From: Rikenellaceae bacterium
GTDB lineage: Bacteria > Bacteroidota > Bacteroidia > Bacteroidales > UBA932
DNA: 12,574 nt
Assembly (NCBI GenBank): GCA_900769385.1
Contig: CAAGGO010000244.1
Location: 1-12,574, forward strand
Reading direction: 5' to 3'
Below are positions 1 to 6,412 of this stretch, one piece after another. Each line of letters opens with the position of its first letter. The stretch's first letter is position 1. The notes beneath the pieces are model-generated. The model searched no databases. It saw only the letters and a program-made list of their open reading frames with translations, and was not told the origin of the DNA. Made by a program: the position numbers and the translations under genes.

Positions 1-20
1 ACACGACGCTCTTCCGATCT
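1..20. other. Illumina TruSeq adapter remnant (not biological)
   Basis: These 20 bases are identical to the last 20 bases of the Illumina TruSeq universal adapter, ending in the well-known CTCTTCCGATCT. This is recognised from memory of the adapter. It shows that the window starts at an untrimmed contig or read end, and that the organism's own sequence begins at about position 21. Confidence 0.95.
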
Positions 21-116
21 ACAAAAAATCTTCAAGGAAAGGGGTTGCAAGGAAGAAGTAAGAAGTTTTGATCTATGGCGGGGGGGGGCTGTGAGTTCCC
101 CACTTAAGATAAAAAT
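21..116. other. Left-edge intergenic or gene-remnant sequence
   Basis: This stretch lies between the adapter and a terminator. One forward frame is open from position 22 through the terminator and on to 300, but it has no recognisable domain and crosses the hairpin, so a complete gene is unlikely. It could hold the 3' tail of a gene lost off the contig edge, because the terminator just after it points rightward. A run of nine G residues at 80-88 is unusual and could be a base-calling error. Confidence 0.35.
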
Positions 117-153
117 GCCCTCTGCACTCAGTTGCAGGGGGCTTTCTTTTTTT
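117..153 (+). terminator. Intrinsic terminator for a gene off the left edge
   Basis: A 10-bp stem pairs 117-126 (GCCCTCTGCA) with 133-142 (TGCAGGGGGC), with one G-U pair and a 6-base loop. It is followed by a T-rich tract at 143-153 interrupted by a single C. This is a textbook rightward rho-independent terminator. Nothing upstream in the window is a recognisable gene, so it probably ends a gene cut off by the contig edge. Confidence 0.8.
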
Positions 154-230
154 GAAAAAGAAAAATTTCTGCGCTTAAATGCATCTTTTGCTTTTTCCGA
201 AAACCTGTGTCAAAAATCCAGTCTACTTTT

Positions 231-821
231 ATGGGCAAAAAGATTATGGAACTGGAAGTTATCAAAAACAAGATTTATGAAATCCGTGGGCAGCGTGTAA
301 TGCTGGACAGGGATTTGGCGCATCTGTATGGAGTGGAGACAAAAGTGTTGAACCAGGCTGTTAAAAGGAATGCTGAAAGATTTCCGGAAGATTTTATGTT
401 CAGATTAACTAAAGAAGAATGTTTAAGGTCACAAATTGTGACCTTAAACGAAGATCATGGAAAACACTTGAAATATATGCCCTATGCCTTCACGGAACAA
501 GGTGTAGCAATGCTTAGCAGTGTATTGAAATCAAGCACTGCCATTCAAATAAACATTTTCATTATGCGGGCATTTGTAACAATGCGCAATTACGTAGCCT
601 CGGTAAGCGCAGCTTCAGCTGAATTGGCGGAATTTAAGGAAAGGCTTATGCTCATAGAACAATCGTGCAAGGATAATGCAGATGCAGTAAGTGATCTGTC
701 GGAGGATATGCAGAAGGAGTTGGATGATATATATATTGCGCTATCTCAACTGGCAGATAAACAGAAAACTCTGGGGAATTACAAGAACCGCAATAAAATC
801 GGGTTTAAACAAGAGCCGTAA
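231..821 (+). CDS. ORF6N domain-containing DNA-binding protein
   Basis: This encodes a 196-residue protein with an N-terminal ORF6N domain, a presumed DNA-binding module found in phage-derived and chromosomal regulators and common in Bacteroidetes. The family core is clear: NKIYEIRGQRVMLDRDLAHL, then KVLNQAVKRNAERFPEDFMF, then YAFTEQGVAMLSSVLKS and a helix ending IMRAFVTMRNY. The C-terminal third is charged and helical, likely a coiled coil used for oligomerisation. The reading frame extends back to a GTG at 207, but family proteins begin close to the IRGQRV motif, so ATG at 231 or 246 is more likely; neither has a strong Shine-Dalgarno site. A 29-bp perfect palindrome lies within the gene at 421-449. 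The target and regulated genes are unknown. The family call is secure, the biological role is not. Confidence 0.85.
   Translation: MGKKIMELEVIKNKIYEIRGQRVMLDRDLAHLYGVETKVLNQAVKRNAERFPEDFMFRLTKEECLRSQIVTLNEDHGKHLKYMPYAFTEQGVAMLSSVLKSSTAIQINIFIMRAFVTMRNYVASVSAASAELAEFKERLMLIEQSCKDNADAVSDLSEDMQKELDDIYIALSQLADKQKTLGNYKNRNKIGFKQEP
421..449. repeat. 29-bp perfect palindrome inside the ORF6N gene
   Basis: Two 14-bp arms, 421-434 (GTTTAAGGTCACAA) and 436-449 (TTGTGACCTTAAAC), are exact reverse complements around a single A at 435. The palindrome lies within the ORF6N coding sequence and encodes the residues around LRSQIVTL. Such a perfect dyad inside coding DNA is rare by chance. It could be an operator for a dimeric regulator, possibly the encoded protein itself, or a recombination hot spot. 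Confidence 0.9.
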
Positions 822-963
822 ATTTTCTCTTCCCGCGCCCAAAATGATACCCAATTCCCGCGCAGAACCGTTACCCATAGCATTCCGGGCAGATTGAGCA
901 CCCTTTTCCCGCGCAGCGGCTACATTATGAAGCGCCCGGCAATAATAAAGCATATATACCGCT
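822..963. repeat. GC-rich spacer with three TTCCCGCGC repeats
   Basis: TTCCCGCGC occurs exactly at 830-838, 855-863 and 906-914, and a degraded copy, TTCCGGGC, begins at 883. The starts are 23 to 28 bases apart, so this looks like a decayed tandem array with a period of roughly 25 bp. The stretch is clearly richer in G and C than the AT-rich sequence around it. Read on the minus strand it gives a peptide with repeated ARELG/AREKG-like pieces, but no convincing start or domain. No gene is supported here. Confidence 0.6.
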
Positions 964-979
964 TAATTTTGTATATTTG
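964..979 (+). promoter_or_regulatory. Candidate dnaE promoter -7 boxes
   Basis: Two adjacent exact matches to the Bacteroidetes -7 consensus TAnnTTTG are present: TAATTTTG at 964-971 and TATATTTG at 972-979. They lie 35 to 50 bases before the dnaE start, which would give a leader of roughly 28 to 36 nt. No clear TTTG -33 box is seen at the expected distance, so the assignment rests on the -7 boxes alone. Confidence 0.5.
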
Positions 980-1014
980 TAGTTCCCCTGAATTATAAAT
1001 TAAACTTTAAGATT

Positions 1015-4000
1015 ATGGCATTCGCTCATTTACACGTACATACATATTATTCCATTCTGGATGGACAGGCCAGCATAAAGGCCCATTTCAAGAAGGCGGC
1101 AGATGACAATCAGCCGGCACTTGCCATTACAGACCACGGCAATATGTTTGGTGTGAAGGAGTTCCTTAAGGTTGCCAAGGATTTTCCCGATGTGAAACCA
1201 ATCATTGGCTGTGAGGTGTATGTTAACCCGGAGGGACGTTTCAACAAGAGGGGAAAGGAGGACCAGGGTGCGTACCACCTTATTCTGTTGGCCAAAAATC
1301 TGCAGGGGTACTATAATCTTGTAAAAATTGTCTCTACCGGCTGGACTGAGGGTTTCTATTACAAACCAAAGATTGACCGTGAGATACTTGAGAAATACCA
1401 CGAAAACCTTATCTGCTGTTCTGCCTGCCTTGGAGGGGAGATTCCAAAATACATAAATACCGGCAAATTGGAGAAAGCAGAGGAGACAGCCCTCTGGTAC
1501 AAGAACCTTTTTGGAGAGGATTACTATCTTGAGGTGCAGCTGCACCGCACTGAGATTCCGGGAATGACCACGGAGGTATCGGACCTGCAGGAGATAGCCA
1601 ACGCTGAAATCTTTAAGATGGGTCAGCGCCTTGGAATTAAGGTAGTTGCAACAAATGATGCCCATTTTGCACGCAAGGAAGACGGCCCTGCCCACGATCG
1701 CCTTATCTGTCTTACCACCAATGCCAACTATGATGACCCTAACCGTATGAGGTACACCCAGCAGGAGTATCTTAAAACGGAGGAAGAGATGAGGGCTCTG
1801 TTCCCTGATCATCCGGAGGTGATAGACAATACAATGGAAATTGTGGAGAAGGTGGAGAAATACAAGATAGACAGGGATCACGTGTTGCCTGTTTTCCCAA
1901 TTCCCCAGGAGTTTCCCGACAGTAATGAATATCTCCGCCACCTGGTATACAAAGGTGCGGAACGCAAATATAAAACCATTACCGACGAGTGCCGCGAGCG
2001 TATAGATTTTGAGCTTGCCACCATCAAGAAGATGGGATTTCCCGATTATTTCCTCATTGTGCAGGATTTCATTGCAGCAGCCCGCAGCATAGGTGTATGG
2101 GTTGGCCCCGGACGTGGTTCGGCAGCCGGTTCTGTGGTTGCCTACTGCTTGGGAATCACCAACTTGGATCCAATAAAATATGACCTCCTGTTTGAGCGTT
2201 TCCTTAACCCCGACCGTATCTCAATGCCCGATATAGATGTGGACTTTGATGATGACGGCCGCGGAAGGGTGCTTCAGTATGTTGAGGAGAAATACGGCAA
2301 GGACCACGTGTCCCACGTGGTAACCTTTGGTACAATGGCCACCAAGAGTGCCATTAAGGATGTGGCCCGCATACAGCAGGTTCCTCTGCAGGAGAGTGAC
2401 CGTCTTGCCAAACTTGTTCCCGACAGTTTCCCGGAGCAAGTTGAGAAATATACAGACGAGAACGGAGAGGTAAAGGAGAAGACCAAGAAGGTTAAGGTAA
2501 CTGTAGAGAACTGCGTAAAACTGGTTCCGGAGATGAAGGAGGCCTACGAGAACTCAGATATCCCCGGTGTTAAGGATACTTTGGAGTATGCACAGAAGCT
2601 TGAGGGTACGGTAAGGAATACCGGTGTGCACGCCTGTGCAATCATCATTGGAAGGGATAACCTTACAGAACATATTCCAATCTGTATAGCAAAGGACAAG
2701 GAGACGGGTGAGGATATGTGGGTATCCCAGTATGAGGGATCGTTCATTGAGGATGTGGGAATGCTAAAGATGGACTTCCTTGGGTTGCGTACCCTTTCCA
2801 TCCTTAAGGAGGCTGTAAATAATGTAAAGAAATCCAAAGGAATAGAGATAGACATTGAGGCTATTCCAATTGATGATAAAAAGACTTTTGAACTCTTTGG
2901 ACGCGGAGATACCGTAGCGGTGTTCCAGTTTGAGTCCCCAGGTATGCAGAAATGGTTGAGGGAGCTTCAGCCAAGCCGCTTTGAGGACCTTATTGCAATG
3001 AACGCCCTTTACAGACCGGGTCCTATGGATTATATCCCTGATTTTGTAGCCCGTAAGAAGGGTGAGCAGGCAATTGAGTATGATTTGCCTGAGATGGAGA
3101 GCATCCTGCAGGATACTTACGGAGTAACCGTATATCAGGAGCAGGTGATGCTGCTGTCACAGAAACTTGCAAACTTTACCAAAGGTCAGGCCGACGGATT
3201 GCGAAAGGCTATGGGTAAGAAGCTTATAGACAAGATGATGGAGCTGAAGGTGAAGTTTATGGAGGGAGGAGCAGCCAACGGCCATCCGCAGGATACCCTG
3301 GAGAAAATCTGGAAAGACTGGACAGCATTTGCTCAGTATGCCTTCAACAAATCGCACGCAACTTGTTATGCCTGGGTGGCGTATCAGACAGGTTATATGA
3401 AAGCCCATTATCCGGCTGAGTTTATGGCAGCCAACTTGAGCAAGAACCTCAACAACATTGAGGAGATTACCAAACTTATGGATGAGTGCAAGAGATTGGG
3501 AAGGAATGTGCTTGGACCGGATATCAATGAGAGTGAGAGGACCTTCTCGGTTAACAGGGCGGGAGATATCCGCTTTGGTATGGCCGGTGTGAAAGGTGTA
3601 GGCGGCGCAATTGTAGATTCAATTGTAGCCTGCAGGGGGGAAAAGCCGTTTACGGGGGTGTTTGATTTTATTGAGAGGGCTTCTGCCAGCGGCAACATAA
3701 ACAGAAAGACCATAGAGTCACTGGCCTATGCCGGTGCCTTTGATTCATTCTCTGAGATCCGCAGGGACCAGTTCTTTACGGAGAACTCAAAAGGTGACAT
3801 TTTCATTGAGGCATTGTGTCGGTATGGGCAAAAACTTCAAAGTGATTCACTGTCGGGAGGAAACTCATTGTTTGGCGATGATGATGAGGCGTTCAAACCA
3901 ACTCCTCCTGAGATACCTGTTCCTAAGGATTACAATAAACTGGAGTTCCTGAAGAAGGAGAAGGAGCTTGTGGGAATGTATCTTTCGGCTCATCCGCTGG

Positions 4001-4662
4001 ATATCTACAAGTTTGAGATGGAGCATTTTGCCCAGACTCCTCTTGTGGAGGCAATGGAGCTGGTGAAGGCGGCCTCTACGGATGCCTCGCTGCAGAAAAA
4101 GGAGCTTTACCTGGCAGGTCTTGTTACCTCAGTGAGCAAGATGGTTTCAAAGAAATCGGGAAGACCTTGGGTGAAATTCTCAATTGAGGATTATGGCGGA
4201 AGTGTGGAGTTTGCCCTGTTTGGAAAGGATTATGAGACCTTTATGCCGTTCCTGGAGGAGGGGCAGGCGCTGCTGTTCAAGTGTGCCATTATGCCGCGTT
4301 TTGGAGGCTTTGCAAAACCGGAGGAGGAGAAAGGGGCTGACGGCAAGCCGGCACCGGTGGAGTGCGAGCTTAAAATGCGCAAAATGACCCTGCTGGCCAA
4401 TACAAAAGATGAATTCATAAAGGAGCTTGTGATAAACGTTCCGGTTAAGAGAATCACCCCGGAATTCCGCAAGGAACTGCTCAAGCAGCTGAAAGAGCAC
4501 AAGGGCAACAAGATGCTCTCCCTCAACGTGCTTGACTATGAAAACAAGATCTCCGTAGAGTTCTTCTCCCGCAAGCACAAAATAGACGTGAACCCCGGCT
4601 TCCTTGAATTCTTGGAGCACAACAACCTGGAATGCAAAGTACAGGCGGAGATTAATCTATAA
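1015..4662 (+). CDS. dnaE: DNA polymerase III subunit alpha
   Basis: This is the catalytic subunit of the replicative DNA polymerase (1215 aa), a normal length for bacterial DnaE. The PHP domain spans about residues 1-280 and keeps a full set of likely metal ligands: H7, H9, D16, H41, E67, H88, C138, D215 and H217. The polymerase palm follows, with GPGRGSAAGS at 364-373, PDIDVDF at 405-411 (catalytic D408 and D410) and KMDFLGL (third catalytic aspartate D587). The fingers include ALYRPGPMDYIP near 665-674 and NKSHATCYAWVAY near 778-790. A likely beta-clamp binding peptide, NSLFG, lies at 950-954. An OB fold at about 1030-1105 (LYLAGLVTSV...) precedes the C-terminal tau-binding region. The ATG at 1015 places the PHP motif in its usual position. 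It appears to be monocistronic, with its own -7 boxes and a downstream terminator. Confidence 0.98.
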   Translation: MAFAHLHVHTYYSILDGQASIKAHFKKAADDNQPALAITDHGNMFGVKEFLKVAKDFPDVKPIIGCEVYVNPEGRFNKRGKEDQGAYHLILLAKNLQGYYNLVKIVSTGWTEGFYYKPKIDREILEKYHENLICCSACLGGEIPKYINTGKLEKAEETALWYKNLFGEDYYLEVQLHRTEIPGMTTEVSDLQEIANAEIFKMGQRLGIKVVATNDAHFARKEDGPAHDRLICLTTNANYDDPNRMRYTQQEYLKTEEEMRALFPDHPEVIDNTMEIVEKVEKYKIDRDHVLPVFPIPQEFPDSNEYLRHLVYKGAERKYKTITDECRERIDFELATIKKMGFPDYFLIVQDFIAAARSIGVWVGPGRGSAAGSVVAYCLGITNLDPIKYDLLFERFLNPDRISMPDIDVDFDDDGRGRVLQYVEEKYGKDHVSHVVTFGTMATKSAIKDVARIQQVPLQESDRLAKLVPDSFPEQVEKYTDENGEVKEKTKKVKVTVENCVKLVPEMKEAYENSDIPGVKDTLEYAQKLEGTVRNTGVHACAIIIGRDNLTEHIPICIAKDKETGEDMWVSQYEGSFIEDVGMLKMDFLGLRTLSILKEAVNNVKKSKGIEIDIEAIPIDDKKTFELFGRGDTVAVFQFESPGMQKWLRELQPSRFEDLIAMNALYRPGPMDYIPDFVARKKGEQAIEYDLPEMESILQDTYGVTVYQEQVMLLSQKLANFTKGQADGLRKAMGKKLIDKMMELKVKFMEGGAANGHPQDTLEKIWKDWTAFAQYAFNKSHATCYAWVAYQTGYMKAHYPAEFMAANLSKNLNNIEEITKLMDECKRLGRNVLGPDINESERTFSVNRAGDIRFGMAGVKGVGGAIVDSIVACRGEKPFTGVFDFIERASASGNINRKTIESLAYAGAFDSFSEIRRDQFFTENSKGDIFIEALCRYGQKLQSDSLSGGNSLFGDDDEAFKPTPPEIPVPKDYNKLEFLKKEKELVGMYLSAHPLDIYKFEMEHFAQTPLVEAMELVKAASTDASLQKKELYLAGLVTSVSKMVSKKSGRPWVKFSIEDYGGSVEFALFGKDYETFMPFLEEGQALLFKCAIMPRFGGFAKPEEEKGADGKPAPVECELKMRKMTLLANTKDEFIKELVINVPVKRITPEFRKELLKQLKEHKGNKMLSLNVLDYENKISVEFFSRKHKIDVNPGFLEFLEHNNLECKVQAEINL

Positions 4663-4758
4663 TCTTCCCGATAGATATATAAAAGTGCAGCATCAATAAT
4701 GCTGACAGCTTTTTTTATGTCTTTATGTTAGGAAAAAGAAAAAAATTATCGGGAAGAT
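4662..4758. repeat. 12-bp inverted repeat flanking the dnaE terminator
   Basis: ATCTTCCCGATA at 4662-4673, starting on the last base of the dnaE stop codon, is an exact reverse complement of TATCGGGAAGAT at 4747-4758. The arms enclose the dnaE terminator hairpin. If both arms are transcribed they could form a long-range stem that competes with the 4731-4776 hairpin, because the right arm lies in that hairpin's loop. Confidence 0.8.
4682..4716 (+). terminator. Intrinsic terminator after dnaE
   Basis: A perfect 6-bp stem pairs CAGCAT (4688-4693) with ATGCTG (4699-4704) around a 5-base loop. It extends outward through G4687-C4706, T4686-A4707, G4685-C4709 and A-T pairs if A4705 and G4708 are bulged. 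A run of seven T residues covers 4710-4716. Its position 20 bases after the dnaE stop supports a terminator for dnaE. Confidence 0.7.
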
Positions 4759-4776
4759 ACAACTTTTTCTTTTTCC
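4731..4776. repeat. 13-bp perfect stem-loop with TATCGGGAAG in its loop
   Basis: GGAAAAAGAAAAA at 4731-4743 is an exact reverse complement of TTTTTCTTTTTCC at 4764-4776, leaving a 20-base loop that contains TATCGGGAAG. It lies 60 to 105 bases upstream of the regulator gene starting at 4836. A similar though less perfect arrangement occurs at 154-203 upstream of the ORF6N gene. It could be a regulatory hairpin, or on the minus strand a terminator-like element. Confidence 0.75.
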
Positions 4777-4824
4777 GAAAATGAGTCTCAGAATAATTTG
4801 GCAACTTGCGGTTGTTAAATTATT

Positions 4825-4830
4825 GGAGGG
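4825..4830 (+). promoter_or_regulatory. Ribosome binding site GGAGGG fixing the start at 4836
   Basis: GGAGGG lies 5 bases before ATG 4836. It is the strongest Shine-Dalgarno-like site in the window and decides the start in favour of this ATG over the upstream in-frame TTG at 4806. Confidence 0.7.
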
Positions 4831-4835
4831 CTGAT

Positions 4836-6341
4836 ATGACATTTAAAGAGGTTTGTGATTTGATTGCTTGTGATGAGCACAAGAATCTTGAGTTGAAAAA
4901 GACAACAGGGGAACTTAAGGATGGTATGCATTCTGCGTGTGCGTTTTTGAATACGCAGGGTGGGGTTCTTGTTTTTGGGGTAACACCAAATTCGTTGAAA
5001 ATTGTTGGGCAGGAGGTGACTGAAGCTACCAGGCGGGAAGTTGCACACGCTTTGGTTGGCCTTGAGCCGGCTTTGGATGTGGCAGTGGAATATATTGATA
5101 TTCCTGAGAGGCCTGGGTTTCAGCTGATAGTTATGCGGTTTGAAGCGTATGTATGGGGCAAATCTCCGTATACTTATCACGGTTGCCCGTATTACAGGGT
5201 GGAGAGTACAACCAAGATTATGCCCAGGGAGATGTTTCACGAGAGGATAAAGGCCAGTAATCCGGATCTATTTGCTTGGGAGAGACAACCTGCGGAAAGA
5301 ATTGGAATTAAGGACCTGAATGAGCAGTTTATTCGTGGGGCTGTACGTTTGGGTGTAGAGAGGGGAAGGGTTTCATCTGCGGCACTTGCTGAGCCTTTTG
5401 AGGTGCTTTTGGAGAAGTTGCAGCTGCTTACCTCGCAGGGCGTGCCCAATAATGCTGCAGCGGCTTTGTTTGGTACAAACAACTATTCGTATCCTCAGTT
5501 CAGGATGAGAATGGCAAGATTCAGAGGGGTGGATAAAATGGAGTTTATAGATAACCAGCGGGTGGACGGTAATTTTTTTGATTTGCTTGATGCTGGTATG
5601 GCGTTTTTTATGAAGCATTTGTCCATGAGTGGAAAGATTGTGGGGCTGTATAGGGAGGAACACTTGGAGGTGCCAATTGAGGCGTTGAGGGAGGCTCTTA
5701 CAAATGCCCTTTGCCACAGGCAGTTGGAGAAGTATAATCTTACAATTGGCATTGCAATTTATGATGACCGTATTGAGATTGAGAATCCCGGTGTTTTGCC
5801 GCCACAGATTACACCTGAAACGATACGTAATTCCCGCTTATCTATGCCCTACAATCCCATTATGGCGGATGTACTTTTCAAGACAACATTCCTTGAGAAC
5901 TGGGGAACTGGGTTGAACCGTATTGTTGAGGCTTGTGTAAGGCAGAACTTGCCGGAACCTGAGTGGAGAATGCAGCAAGGATTTGTAATTGTGACATTTA
6001 AAAGGCCTCCTTATGGAGCGGAGCCGGGAACTTGTGCCCCAAGTACCGAACAAGTAGGACCCAAGCAGGACTCAAGTAGGACTCAAGTTCCCGATAAGTA
6101 TAAACCTGCTTCTGCTTATGTTGAGGAAGTTGTAAACTATACTCCAGATGGAAAAGAATATTCTTTGGCTGAGATTATGGGATTTTGTAACAGGAAGAGT
6201 CGCAAAAAATTCAGTTTAAACTATTTGATCCCGTCTATTGAAGACGGAGCTATAGAAAGAAAGTATCCAGATAACCCCAATCATCCACGCCAGAAATACC
6301 GACTTACGGAGAAGGCGCTGAAATGGAAAAAAGGTGAGTAA
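4836..6341 (+). CDS. AlbA_2/GHKL ATP-binding transcriptional regulator-like protein
   Basis: This encodes a 501-residue protein with the layout of the Schlafen-AlbA_2 plus RecG-C-terminal-like ATPase regulators that are common in Bacteroidetes. Residues about 15-135 form the AlbA_2 putative nucleic-acid-binding domain (NLELKKTTGELKDGMHSACAF, NTQGGVLVFGV). Residues about 283-385 form a GHKL-type ATP-binding domain (EALREALTNALCHR, DDRIEIENPGVLPPQ, ENWGTGLNRI). A polar linker at about 400-421 is encoded by 11-bp tandem units. The C-terminal part, about 440-495, resembles a winged helix ending in RQKYRLTEKA. The frame continues upstream to a TTG at 4806, but ATG 4836 has a good GGAGGG ribosome-binding site at 4825-4830. 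Its target is unknown; roles in transcription or defence are possible. It stands alone, with a terminator on each side. Confidence 0.88.
   Translation: MTFKEVCDLIACDEHKNLELKKTTGELKDGMHSACAFLNTQGGVLVFGVTPNSLKIVGQEVTEATRREVAHALVGLEPALDVAVEYIDIPERPGFQLIVMRFEAYVWGKSPYTYHGCPYYRVESTTKIMPREMFHERIKASNPDLFAWERQPAERIGIKDLNEQFIRGAVRLGVERGRVSSAALAEPFEVLLEKLQLLTSQGVPNNAAAALFGTNNYSYPQFRMRMARFRGVDKMEFIDNQRVDGNFFDLLDAGMAFFMKHLSMSGKIVGLYREEHLEVPIEALREALTNALCHRQLEKYNLTIGIAIYDDRIEIENPGVLPPQITPETIRNSRLSMPYNPIMADVLFKTTFLENWGTGLNRIVEACVRQNLPEPEWRMQQGFVIVTFKRPPYGAEPGTCAPSTEQVGPKQDSSRTQVPDKYKPASAYVEEVVNYTPDGKEYSLAEIMGFCNRKSRKKFSLNYLIPSIEDGAIERKYPDNPNHPRQKYRLTEKALKWKKGE
6033..6098 (+). repeat. 11-bp tandem units within the regulator linker
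   Basis: Three successive 11-bp units at 6055-6065, 6066-6076 and 6077-6087 (TAGGACCCAAG, CAGGACTCAAG, TAGGACTCAAG) differ by only one or two bases. Weaker units with the same 11-base phase, all ending in AAG, extend the pattern to about 6033-6098. The array encodes the interdomain linker. Because 11 is not a multiple of 3, gain or loss of one unit would shift the frame of the C-terminal domain. Confidence 0.8.
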
Positions 6342-6345
6342 AAGA

Positions 6346-6389
6346 AAAAGGATTGACAGATCAGAGTATCTCCGGTTGTCAATCCTTTT
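6346..6389. terminator. Bidirectional terminator between convergent genes
   Basis: A perfect 13-bp stem pairs 6346-6358 (AAAAGGATTGACA) with 6377-6389 (TGTCAATCCTTTT) around an 18-base loop. T-rich sequence follows on both strands, with TGTTTTT to the right and TTTTCTTTT on the minus strand. It lies between the convergent ends of the AlbA_2 regulator gene and the ThiL-like gene, so it most likely ends both transcripts. Confidence 0.85.
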
Positions 6390-6412
6390 ATGTTTTTGGG
6401 AATATTATCCTT

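Noticed and set aside
91..300. 69-residue forward frame across the left terminator
   Set aside because: It runs through an intrinsic terminator and into the ORF6N gene in another frame, with no domain.
830..914. CRISPR-like spacing of short repeats
   Set aside because: The repeats are only 9 bp, spacing is uneven and shorter than CRISPR units, and there are no cas genes.
741..953. Minus-strand 70-residue frame with ARELG-like repeats
   Set aside because: It has no convincing start signal, it overlaps the end of the ORF6N gene, and the peptide repetition follows from the DNA repeats. It is treated as a repeat rather than a gene.
1030..1941. 303-residue open frame on the minus strand
   Set aside because: It lies wholly inside dnaE, whose sense frame has strong family motifs. 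The antisense peptide has no recognisable domain.
4806..4835. TTG start adding 10 residues to the AlbA_2 regulator
   Set aside because: ATG 4836 has a strong GGAGGG site 5 bases upstream, and the added residues are not part of the domain.
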